From Rhodospirillales bacterium (lineage in GTDB: Bacteria; Pseudomonadota; Alphaproteobacteria; Acetobacterales; Acetobacteraceae), in the NCBI GenBank assembly GCA_025352665.1, contig JANXSM010000045.1:1-64000 (forward strand): a stretch of DNA of 64,000 nt, in the 5' to 3' direction. A program made the position numbers and the translations under genes. The notes beneath the pieces were generated by a model. The model ran no database searches. It was not told where the DNA came from and saw nothing but the letters and a program-made list of their open reading frames with translations. Shown piece by piece: positions 45,424-55,137 of this stretch; the stretch's first letter is position 1; every line of letters starts with the position of its first letter.

Positions 45424-45525
45424 CGCGTGATCGCTTCAGGTAGGCGAAGCGGTCAGGCTCTAGTCTTTTGTTTTAACAAGAAATTTTATCGCTCGTTTGA
45501 TTCAACCCCAGGCGATATTGCCCTA
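45421..45525 (-). repeat. Two-hairpin repeat, full copy B (tail to tail with A)
   Basis: Read on the minus strand it begins TAGGGCAATATCGCCTGGGG, where TAG is the amidase stop. It continues through GTTGAATCAAACGAGCG and GTTAAAACAAAAG, and ends with a CTAGAGCCTGACCGCTTCG palindrome. It overlaps copy A at its tail and is closest to copy C at 53297. Confidence 0.82.
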
Positions 45526-46910
45526 ACCCAGATCCGCCACGGCGAAGGGCTGGGCGAGTTCAAGGCTGCGGGCGGCGCGCAGCACCAGGTCGTCGCGGTA
45601 TTGGCTGGCGGCGATTTGCACGCTGCGCGGCAGGCCTTCCTGGGTGAAGCCCATGGGCACGGTGATGGCGGGCCCGCGTGTGAGGTTGAAGGCGAAGGTC
45701 CACGGCGCCCAGGCGGTCCACAGCGATTGCACCGGGTCGACCGTCGGTGCGTCTGCGAGCGGCGGTGGGCCGGGCACGGTCGGGCACAGCACCAGGTCGT
45801 AACGGGCGTGGAACCGCGCCATGGCGTTGGCTGCGGCCAGGCGCATCGCGTCCGCTTCCATATAATCGAGGGCGGAGGCGCCGGCTGCGTGCTCGGCTAC
45901 CTCCACGATGCCGTGGTCGAGCATGTGCCGGCGACTTTCGGGTATTCCGGCCACCACTTTCGACAGGGCGGCACCCCAGATGCGGCCGAAGATTTCGCGT
46001 ACATCGGGCAGATCGGCCTCGGCCTCCTCCACCTCGGCGCCGGCCTCCAGCAGTAGATGGGCGGCCTGTTCAACGGCGGCGATCCCTTCCCAGTCGACCG
46101 GCGCATCGAACCCCGGCCGGCGCAGCAACGCCACCCGTAGCCCGGCGACGCCGTATTCCAGCCCCGCCGTCCAGTCGCGGGGGTCGTCGGGCAGGCACAG
46201 CGGGTCGCGCCGATCGTGGCGGGCGAGGGCTGAGAACATCAGCGCCGTGTCGCGCACCGTGCGTGCCATCGGTCCTGCCACAGCCACAGAGGCGAAGGCG
46301 CCGAGTGGCCATTGCGGCACGCGGCCGAAGCTCGGCTTCAGCCCGACACGCCGCACCAGGCCGCGGGAATGCGGATCGACCCGCCGGCGTCGGTGCCGAT
46401 ATGCAAGGGCCCGAAGCACGCCGCCGCCGCCGCTCCGGCGCCCGCGCTGGAACCGCCGGTGGTGTGCAGCCGGTTCCATGGATTGCGGGTGATGCCATGC
46501 AGTGGGCAGTCGCCCGTAGATTTCCAACCGTATTCCGTGGTGGTGGTCTTGCTGATGATGACGGCGCCGGCCGCCTTCAGGCCCACCACGGTGGGCGCGT
46601 CCTCGCTGACCGGCGCCGGATCGGTCAGCCGGCTGCCACGGCGGGTGGGAAAGCCTGCGATGTCGATCAGGTCCTTCACCGTCACCGGCACGCCGTCGAG
46701 CGGGCCGAGCGGTCGGCCGGTCCGCCAGCGCGATGCACTTTCGCCGGCGGCGGCCAGAGCGTGCGGATTCATCACGGCAAACGCGTTCACCTGGCCGTTG
46801 AGTCGGGCGATCCGTGAAATCACCGCCTGCAGCGCCTCCGTCGGGCTCAGCGTGCCGCGGGCATAGAGGGTCAGCAGATCATCGGCGGTCATCAACGCGG
46901 GATCGGTCAT
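45523..46910 (-). pseudogene. Amidase with single-base frameshift
   Basis: The first part (ATG 46910, GGAAGAGCC ribosome site) encodes a normal amidase N-terminus: the catalytic Lys in VTVKDLIDIAGF, and the signature region TTGGSSAGAGAAAA. It then reads GTDAGGSIRIPAAWCGVSG and hits TGA at 46340-46338. The second frame resumes with LKPSFGRVPQW and runs to TAG at 45525. Adding one C (GGCCTGAAG for GGCTGAAG) at about 46341 restores the expected GVSGLKPSFGRVP. This is a one-base deletion, either real inactivation or a sequence error. The C-terminal half is otherwise intact (about 460 residues total). Confidence 0.85.
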
Positions 46911-46973
46911 CGGCTCTTCCTGCAGGAGGCGGGTTGGGCCACCATGCTGCCGACACGCGATGGAGGAAAGCCC

Positions 46974-47879
46974 GTGGATCACGCATCACAGCCCTGGCAA
47001 TGGCCTGAACCGACCTGGCGCGCCATGGTCGAACGCGCAAGAGCGGGCCGCTCGCTGCGCCCCACCGCCTGGCCGGGGGGCGCTGTGTGCGCGGTTTCCC
47101 TGTCGTTCGACGCCGACCACGAAACCATCCCGCTGCGGGACGGCGACGAAAGCCCGATGCGCATCAGCCAGGGCCAGTTCGGCGCCCGCAGCGGCATGCC
47201 GCGCATACGCGCCCTGCTGGAACGCCACCAGATCCACGCAAGCTTCTTCTACCCCGCGGTCTCGGCCCTGCTGCATCCCGACGAAGTGCGCGGCGTGGCC
47301 GCAGAGGGCCATGAGATCGGCATCCACTCCTGGATCCACGAGCTGAACACCAAGCTCGACCACGCGACCGAGCGCGACCTGTCGTTCCGCGCCGCGGACG
47401 TGCTGGCCAAGCTGTCCGGCCGCGTGCCGGTGGGCATGCGCACGGCCAGCTGGGATTTTTCGCCCCACACGCTGAGCATCATCCGCGAAATGGGCCTGCT
47501 CTACGACAGTTCGCTGATGGCCGATGACGACCCCTACGAAATCACTGATGGCGGCGAGCCTACAGGTGTCGTGGAACTGCCGCCGGAATGGATCCGCGAC
47601 GACGCGCCCTATTTCGGCTTCCAGCGCCACAGCGCCATTCGCCCCCACACGACCCCGAACGGTGTGGAGGAAATCTTCCGCGGCGAGTTTGACGGCGCCT
47701 ACCAGGAGGGCGGCCTGTTCCTGCTCACCATGCACCCGCACATCACCGGCCACCGCAGCCGCATTGCCATGCTGGACCGGCTGATTTCTTACATGAAGGC
47801 CCAGCCCAAAGTGTGGTTCGCAACCCATGAACAAGTCGTCAAATGGTGCTGGGAAAACGCCGCTGTCCCGGCCGGGTAG
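46974..47879 (+). CDS. Polysaccharide deacetylase family protein
   Basis: The 301-residue protein has the deacetylase metal motif in CAVSLSFDADHETI near residue 35 and the His pair in EIGIHSWIHELNTKLDH near 118. RTASWDFSPHTL follows near 155, and a late His is in FLLTMHPHITGHRS near 248. The family deacetylates N-acetyl sugars, or cleaves amide/allantoin-type C-N bonds in the PuuE branch. GTG 46974 is preferred because GGAGGAAAG lies 6 bases upstream; ATG 46944 is possible. It is divergent from the amidase by 63 bases, which fits a shared amide substrate. Confidence 0.87.
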   Translation: MDHASQPWQWPEPTWRAMVERARAGRSLRPTAWPGGAVCAVSLSFDADHETIPLRDGDESPMRISQGQFGARSGMPRIRALLERHQIHASFFYPAVSALLHPDEVRGVAAEGHEIGIHSWIHELNTKLDHATERDLSFRAADVLAKLSGRVPVGMRTASWDFSPHTLSIIREMGLLYDSSLMADDDPYEITDGGEPTGVVELPPEWIRDDAPYFGFQRHSAIRPHTTPNGVEEIFRGEFDGAYQEGGLFLLTMHPHITGHRSRIAMLDRLISYMKAQPKVWFATHEQVVKWCWENAAVPAG

Positions 47880-47911
47880 GGTCGGGACCCGGGCTCCCGG
47901 GGTCTCGACCC
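47879..47911. terminator. Hairpin between convergent deacetylase and GH16 genes
   Basis: GGGTCGGGACCCGGG pairs with CCCGGGGTCTCGACCC across a 2-base loop, with one bulge and one mismatch. It fills the 36-base gap between two convergent genes and can serve both. Confidence 0.65.
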
Positions 47912-47915
47912 ACAC

Positions 47916-50906
47916 TCATGCGTGGGCCGGGATGGTGAAGTGGACCGTGATTGGCGTCATCAGGCTGGCCTGGGCTGTGACGGGTGTGCCGTCGAAGCTC
48001 AGGCTTTTCACGTAGAGGTTTCGGTCCAGCGCTGCGGTGCCGCCCCAGGCGTCGTTGAGGAACGACATCGCCACATCGTGCGATACCCCGGTGCCACCGA
48101 AGCTGCCGGCAAAGCTGAACAACTCGGCGGTCCCGCCTGAATTCAGAAAGGTCACTGTCGGGCTGCCGACGACCAGGTTGTCGATCGAGATCTGTGCCTG
48201 GGCATCGCCCTGGTATGCATCCTCGGTGAGACCCACCACGAGTTTGTCCGGCCCGGTGGCAGGCGTCGAGACAGTTTGCGTGCCGGAACTCATGAGGGCC
48301 ACGGCGCTGTTGGGGGTGACGGCGCCGTTGTAGGTGATGCCGGTGAGATAGAGGTTGCGGTCCATCGTGGAGGTGCCGCCGTAGGCGTCGTTGAGGAAAT
48401 CGATCGTCTCGGTATGCGCGCCCGGGCCGAAACTGCCAGCGACCGCGAATGTCTGCGTCTGTCCGGCGTTGTGGATGGCGGTGGTGGTCTGGGTGCCGCC
48501 CTGCTGCACTCCATCGACCTCAAGTGTGAATTGCGCGTCGCCATTCCAGGCGTCTTCATTGACTGTGAACAGGAATACATCGGGGCCGCTGCCGATCTGG
48601 ATGACGGGCGGACCGGTTGGCACCGGGACTGGGGTCGGCACAGGGGCGGGCGCGGGTGTGGGAACCGGTGCTGGCGCGGGGACCGGCACCGGCGTGGGGG
48701 TCGGGGCCGGAGCGGGCACGGGGGTCGGCACTGGAGCCGGCGTGGGCGTGGGCGCAGCCGCCGCAGTGAAGGCGAAGCTCTGGGTGCCGCCGGCATACTC
48801 GTTCAGCACCGCCTGTGGCAGCACTGTGCCATCGATCGACCCGCCGACGACGAACAGGTTCCGATCGCCGGTGGGCCCATCGCCGTTGTTGAGGAAGTCG
48901 ACGGCCACCGTATGCACGGTGGTGCCAAAATTGCCCCGGAAGGTGAAGCTCTGCGTCTGTCCCAGACCATGGCTGGCGGTGGCGGTGAAAACCCCGCCTT
49001 GCGGCGCTCCATCAATGGCAACGCTGAACTGCGCATTAACTCCCTGGTACGAATCTTCCGAAACGCTGAGCAGTAGCGTGTCCGATCCAGTGCCGGTGGT
49101 CACGGTTCCCGGCGGAACCGGTGCGGGTGTCGGCGTGGGCAGCGGCGCTGGGGCGGGGCTTGGCACGGGAACCGGCACCGGGGTGGGCGTAGGCGCGGGA
49201 GCCGGGGCGGGGACGGGTGCCGGGGTCGGCACGGGAACCGGCACCGGGGTGGGCGTAGGCGCGGGAGCCGGGGTGGGGACGGGAGCCGGGGTCGGCACGG
49301 GCACCGGCACCGGCACGGGTGCTGGCGTCGGTGCCGGCGCGGGCGCCGGGCTGGCAGTGCCGGGACCCGTAAATGTGAAGCTCTGCGCACCGCCGGCGTA
49401 TTCGTTTAGAACCGCTCCGGGGATCACCACGCCGTCGATCGCGCCTGACACCACGAACAGGTTGCGATCGCCATCCGGGCCGTCGCCGTTGTTGAGGAAA
49501 TCCACCGTCACGGTATGGGCGGTGGTACCAAAATTCCCGTTCACGGTGAACGCCTGCGTCTTGCCGCTCGCCCGAGTGGCCGTGGCCGCCAGCAGCCCGC
49601 CCTGCGGCATGCCGTCGACCAGAATGGTGAACTGCGCATCCACGCCCTGGTAGGAATCCTCGGCGATATTGAGCAGCAGGGCATCCGGCCCGGTGCCGAC
49701 GGTAACCGGCCCGCCATTCGCCACATTGCCTGAGGGCGGAGAGACTGTAGCAACCGTGCCGGTAAAGGTGAAGCTCTGTGCGCCCCCGGCATACTCGTTC
49801 AGCGTCGACCCCAGGATGGCGGCGCCGTCGATCGTGGCGTTGGTGACGTAGAGATTGCGATCGCCGGTCGACCCGCTGTCGTTGTTGATGAAGTTCACCG
49901 CGACCGTATGGGCTGCCGTTCCGAACACCCCGTTGATAGTGAACGCCTGGTTCTGGCCATGCGAGTGGTCCGCCTGGGCGGTCTGCGCACCGCCCTGCTG
50001 CACGCCATCGATGGTGACGATGAACTGTGCATCGGTCGAAAGGTAGGAATCCTCCGATATGTTGAGGATCAGGCTATCGCTGCCGCTGCCGATCACTGGC
50101 GGCGTGGGCACCGGCGGCAGCGACAGCACGGGCAATGTGTTGACGCCGTCGGGTGAGGAGATCGCCTTCTGCACCACGGCCGGGATGGCGGCGTTGTTCG
50201 AATAGGCGCGGATATAGTCGATGCTGTAGCTCGACGATGCACCCGCGGCCGGCTGTCCCGGCCAGCTTCCGGCCCCGCCCACGGCGAGATCCGCAAGCAT
50301 GTACATCTGCGCCGCGGCCAGGGCAGGCGGTGTAACGTCGGCGGTTCCGATCAGTTGGCCGTCAAACACATATTGAATAGCGCTTGCAGTCCACAGGAAC
50401 CCATAGGTGTGATAGCCGGAATATAGATTGGTGCCGGTATCGGTGAAGCCGCCGCTGCTGTCGGTTGGCGTGCTGGTGTGGGTCCAATACTGGCTGATGC
50501 TGCCGGTGGTGTTCGGCTGCTCAAGAATGTCGATCTCGGGATAACCCTGGCCCACTGGCAACATCCAGAACGCGGGCCAGAATCCGCGCGACATCGGCAT
50601 AGCCGCACGGATTTCAAAATAACCCTGGTTCTGCGTGAAGCTGTTCGATGTCTGCAGCAGGCCCGAAGTATATGGTAGCCCTCCAGACGGCGTCGGAGTC
50701 GCCGTGATGGTCAGCGCGCCGCTGACGATTGTGAAGGGGCTGCCAGCTGTGCCCACGGGGGTGGAGACATAGTTCTCCGCCTCATGGTTTGTTGGGATTG
50801 TTGTGGCCCCATTGGCGAAACTATTGTTGAATATGCCCATATCGGTGGCGCTGGTGAACTCGTCATCAAATGTTAAATGGTAGCCGATCAAATCGAGCTT
50901 CGTCAT
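47916..50906 (-). CDS. GH16-like glycoside hydrolase with five carbohydrate-binding repeats
   Basis: The 996-residue protein has a GH16-like catalytic domain (about 8-238) with the signature EIDILE at 124-129 (Glu124 and Glu129) and FWPAFWMLPVG just before. Five related modules follow at roughly 272-383, 395-505, 600-710, 770-880 and 883-990. Each has EDSYQGVDAQF-like and DRNLYV-like blocks of the calcium-dependent xylan-binding-type module. Two are separated by Pro/Ala/Thr/Val linkers (PVPVPTPAPVPAPAPAPTP). The family cleaves beta-1,3/1,4-glucans, agars or related polymers. No classical signal peptide is seen. The start ATG follows AAGGAATCGCCTAC, almost the same site as in the divergent GH26 gene. 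Confidence 0.88.
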   Translation of the reverse strand: MTKLDLIGYHLTFDDEFTSATDMGIFNNSFANGATTIPTNHEAENYVSTPVGTAGSPFTIVSGALTITATPTPSGGLPYTSGLLQTSNSFTQNQGYFEIRAAMPMSRGFWPAFWMLPVGQGYPEIDILEQPNTTGSISQYWTHTSTPTDSSGGFTDTGTNLYSGYHTYGFLWTASAIQYVFDGQLIGTADVTPPALAAAQMYMLADLAVGGAGSWPGQPAAGASSSYSIDYIRAYSNNAAIPAVVQKAISSPDGVNTLPVLSLPPVPTPPVIGSGSDSLILNISEDSYLSTDAQFIVTIDGVQQGGAQTAQADHSHGQNQAFTINGVFGTAAHTVAVNFINNDSGSTGDRNLYVTNATIDGAAILGSTLNEYAGGAQSFTFTGTVATVSPPSGNVANGGPVTVGTGPDALLLNIAEDSYQGVDAQFTILVDGMPQGGLLAATATRASGKTQAFTVNGNFGTTAHTVTVDFLNNGDGPDGDRNLFVVSGAIDGVVIPGAVLNEYAGGAQSFTFTGPGTASPAPAPAPTPAPVPVPVPVPTPAPVPTPAPAPTPTPVPVPVPTPAPVPAPAPAPTPTPVPVPVPSPAPAPLPTPTPAPVPPGTVTTGTGSDTLLLSVSEDSYQGVNAQFSVAIDGAPQGGVFTATASHGLGQTQSFTFRGNFGTTVHTVAVDFLNNGDGPTGDRNLFVVGGSIDGTVLPQAVLNEYAGGTQSFAFTAAAAPTPTPAPVPTPVPAPAPTPTPVPVPAPAPVPTPAPAPVPTPVPVPTGPPVIQIGSGPDVFLFTVNEDAWNGDAQFTLEVDGVQQGGTQTTTAIHNAGQTQTFAVAGSFGPGAHTETIDFLNDAYGGTSTMDRNLYLTGITYNGAVTPNSAVALMSSGTQTVSTPATGPDKLVVGLTEDAYQGDAQAQISIDNLVVGSPTVTFLNSGGTAELFSFAGSFGGTGVSHDVAMSFLNDAWGGTAALDRNLYVKSLSFDGTPVTAQASLMTPITVHFTIPAHA
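49162..49293. repeat. 66-bp tandem repeat encoding the Pro-rich linker
   Basis: A 66-bp unit starting GGCACGGGAACCGGCACCGG at 49162 repeats at 49228, nearly identical. On the minus strand it encodes a 22-residue Pro/Val/Ala/Thr linker between modules 2 and 3 of the GH16-like enzyme. Length changes here would alter linker length. Confidence 0.8.
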
Positions 50907-51472
50907 GTAGGCGATTCCTTATGGCGTGCTTGCCAACCAGCGCTGTCGCACGCGTTTTTTTCTTAATTCGGTGTCAAGGCAAGTCACTTATACTGGAGGC
51001 TGCCAATCGGGCCGATGTCTTTCCCCAAATCGAAATGGGGCAGCGCCAAAAGCCATGCTTGCTGATCGAACAGCAGGCGGAGCGGATCGCCTGACCATCC
51101 TGTCGTCGGAGACTCCCAACATGACTGTAAACAGATTCGTCATGCCTATCATTTGATAAATATCTTTCAGAATAGGTTAGGGTTCCTAAGATAACTCCTG
51201 CTCTTGGATAAAATAACACAAAAATATCCGAAACATTGACGATATGAGATATGAGGACTTCCGCATTAGATAACGTAGATGATAGTCCAATTAGGAACGT
51301 TCTACATTGGTTTTGGAGATGCAGAGAAACAATCACAGTGTGAATGAACAATTTGAATTATTATATGATCTGAAATATCTTAATTCAGTTCATCAAATCC
51401 AGCACCGACCCTCAAATCCGGCAGAAAGTCTTTAGTCTGCCCGATTTCTAAGTAATCAAGAAGGAATCTTCC
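50907..51472. promoter_or_regulatory. AT-rich divergent promoter region between GH16 and GH26 genes
   Basis: This 566-base gap is the most AT-rich part of the window, especially 51120-51440. It separates two divergent secreted-enzyme genes and should hold both promoters and regulator sites. A short GGCAGA/TCTGCC inverted repeat (about 51420-51441) lies near the GH26 start. Apparent frames here (one of 125 codons on the minus strand) have Cys/Ser-rich, unfamiliar content and I do not call them genes. The composition contrasts with neighbours and could reflect acquisition or an H-NS-type silenced region. Confidence 0.55.
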
Positions 51473-53299
51473 ATGTCCACCAATTCGGCATTCCCGCTGG
51501 GCGTGTTCGTCGGCGGCCCGAACGGCAGCGATTCCTACGCCCAGTCGTTGGTCACCAGCGAGTTCAACAGCTTCGTGCAGACCATGGGCACATCCCCGCA
51601 GTTCATGGATGGGTATGTCGACCAGGGCCAGTCGATCAACCAGTGGGCCAGCAATGCGAGTTGGACCGCATGGTCCTGGGCCAGCATGCCAGGCGCCAGC
51701 GGAACAACGCCGGTGATCGGCCTGCCAATGGCAACCGATGGCGACTACGGCAATCCGGACGCGGTGTTCAGGGATTTCGCCTCGGGCAAATACGACAACG
51801 TGCTGCAGAACCTGGTTCAGGCCTGGTCAGACCAGGGGTTCAAAACGCAGTATTGGCGACCTGGCTACGAAATGAACGTCTCGTCCATGCCCTGGTATGT
51901 CGGCGACAACGCCCAAACCCAGGCGGACTACATCAGCGCCTTCCAGCACATCTCAGGCGTGCTCCATCACGCCGGCAATGCCACGGGCGTCGACGTCAAG
52001 GTTGTATGGAGCCCGAACATCATGAACTGGAACAACGACATCAACGTGATGAGCCTTTATCCGGGGAACTCGGCGGTCGATGTGATGGGTCCCGATCAAT
52101 ACGACAACATGTATCCGCGCGATCTGTACGATTGGGCCAAGAACAACGGGACTGTGGACAGCAGCTTCCAGCAATGGGCGTCCAACCCCATCAACGTGGA
52201 GCACTATTTCACCTATCCTTCGGGCAGCCAGTGGCACCCCACCGGCGACGGTCAGGGCAATGGCCAAAGCCTGAAGCAGTTCATCGACTTCGCAAAGGCG
52301 AACGGCAAGTCGATCGCCATGTCCGAAACCGGCGCCGGCGGCGGTGGCAACACCGACACCTGGGAGGATCCAGCCTTCGTTCAGTGGCTGGCCAACACGC
52401 TGCGGAACGCGGGCGTTCCCATCAGCTACGTCAATCTGTGGGACACCAACGCCAACGGCTCATGGGATTTCTCATCGGGCAGCGCCGGCAAGCCACTGAC
52501 CGCCGCCGCCTGGCGCCAGTATTTCGGGGTCGGCTCGGGATCGACCAGTGCCCCCGCCCCCGCCCCCGCGCCAATTCCTGCTCCTATGCCTTCACCCACC
52601 CCCTCGACCGCCCCGGCGGCCAGTACGGCCACCTCGACGGCCGCGGCAGGAACGATCGTCGTGAACCTGTCGGAGGAAGCCTGGCAAGGCGACGCGCAGG
52701 TGAACCTCAGTGTCAACGGACAGCAGATCGGCTGGTCGCAGACCATCACCGCCAATCATGACGCGGGCCAAAGCCAGTCCGTCACGCTGCAGGGCAGTTT
52801 CAACACCAGCGGCCAGAACGTGGTGACGGTGAATTTCCTCAACGACGCCTGGGGCGGCACCGCGCAGACCGACCGCAACGTCTTTGTCGACAGCATCACC
52901 GTGGGCAACCAGACGGTGCAGACCAATGCAGCCCTCTATTCCGCGGGACCGCAGGACTTCACCGTGCCGGCTGCGTCGATCTCATCGTCGTCGAACATGG
53001 CTTTCGCCCTGCCGCAGACGGTGCAACTCGCCACAGGCGACGCCAGCCTGACCGCGGTAGCCTCGGAAACGCTCGACTTCACTGGTGTCGGTTATGGCAA
53101 CGACACGATTGCAGGCTTTGATCCATCGACGGATGTTCTGAAGATCAGCCGGATGCTGGCGCCGGATTTCGCGGCGATCCAGAACGACCTGCAATCCAGC
53201 GGCGGCAATACCGTCATCACACTCGGCAGCAGCCACTCGATCACGTTGCAGGGCATGGTGCCGCAGGCCCTGACAGCGTCAAATTTCGCTTTTGCCTAG
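51473..53299 (+). CDS. GH26-like glycoside hydrolase with CBM and type I secretion tail
   Basis: The 608-residue protein has a (beta/alpha)8 hydrolase domain (about 1-345). Acid/base Glu133 is in YWRPGYEMN and nucleophile Glu285 in IAMSETGAGG. GH26 enzymes usually have His before the first Glu; here it is Tyr. An Ala/Pro linker (about 355-390) precedes one carbohydrate-binding module (about 393-500, EEAWQGDAQV and DRNVFV). The last 85 residues (GVGYGNDTIAGFDPSTDVLK) resemble a type I secretion C-terminal signal. Mannan or mixed-linkage glucan cleavage is likely. The TAG stop is the first codon of repeat copy C. Confidence 0.83.
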   Translation: MSTNSAFPLGVFVGGPNGSDSYAQSLVTSEFNSFVQTMGTSPQFMDGYVDQGQSINQWASNASWTAWSWASMPGASGTTPVIGLPMATDGDYGNPDAVFRDFASGKYDNVLQNLVQAWSDQGFKTQYWRPGYEMNVSSMPWYVGDNAQTQADYISAFQHISGVLHHAGNATGVDVKVVWSPNIMNWNNDINVMSLYPGNSAVDVMGPDQYDNMYPRDLYDWAKNNGTVDSSFQQWASNPINVEHYFTYPSGSQWHPTGDGQGNGQSLKQFIDFAKANGKSIAMSETGAGGGGNTDTWEDPAFVQWLANTLRNAGVPISYVNLWDTNANGSWDFSSGSAGKPLTAAAWRQYFGVGSGSTSAPAPAPAPIPAPMPSPTPSTAPAASTATSTAAAGTIVVNLSEEAWQGDAQVNLSVNGQQIGWSQTITANHDAGQSQSVTLQGSFNTSGQNVVTVNFLNDAWGGTAQTDRNVFVDSITVGNQTVQTNAALYSAGPQDFTVPAASISSSSNMAFALPQTVQLATGDASLTAVASETLDFTGVGYGNDTIAGFDPSTDVLKISRMLAPDFAAIQNDLQSSGGNTVITLGSSHSITLQGMVPQALTASNFAFA

Positions 53300-53402
53300 A
53301 GCGATGTCGCCTGAGGTTGAGTCAACCGTGTCATAAAATTGCTCGTTAAAACAAAATTTAGAGTCTGATCGCTTCGTCTATCAGAAGCGATCAGACTCTA
53401 AG
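53297..53402 (+). repeat. Two-hairpin repeat, full copy C
   Basis: Begins TAGAGCGATGTCGCCTGAGG, with TAG as the GH26 stop. It continues GTTGAGTCAACCG, an AT-rich spacer (GTTAAAACAAAATTTAGAG), and a 3' palindrome whose arms are CTGATCGCTTCG and GAAGCGATCAGACTC. It matches copy B best. Confidence 0.85.
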
Positions 53403-53427
53403 ACACGCGCCGGGAGGGCGTCGCGCC

Positions 53428-54861
<1,434 letters not shown>

Positions 54862-55137
54862 CGTGGCGGATACCCCCCGATTGGGGTGCAACTCGGTGAC
54901 CTCTGCGCCGGCGGTGGCACTTCTGACAGACTGCGGCAGACGGGTCACGGAACGCCTCCATCAAGCACGAGGGCAATCGTTCGCCGCCGTGGTGTTTTGC
55001 ATCTCGCATCTGCACATGGCGACATTACGGCGAAAACGACGCATTCCACGGAAAGGTTCCGCGGCATTCAAGATGCTGCCGCGGCCTCCCTGCGCGCGGC
55101 GCTGGCGCTTTGGGTCGGGGAATGGAACACTCGTCCC

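Noticed and set aside
48610-49380. GC-rich repeated tracts that could suggest a CRISPR-like or non-coding repeat array
   Set aside because: They are in frame within the GH16-like gene and encode Pro/Ala linkers; there are no unique spacers of regular length.
50974-51351. Minus-strand frame of 125 codons in the AT-rich gap
   Set aside because: No motif, mixed Ser/Cys/Ile content, overlaps the probable divergent promoter region; kept as intergenic.
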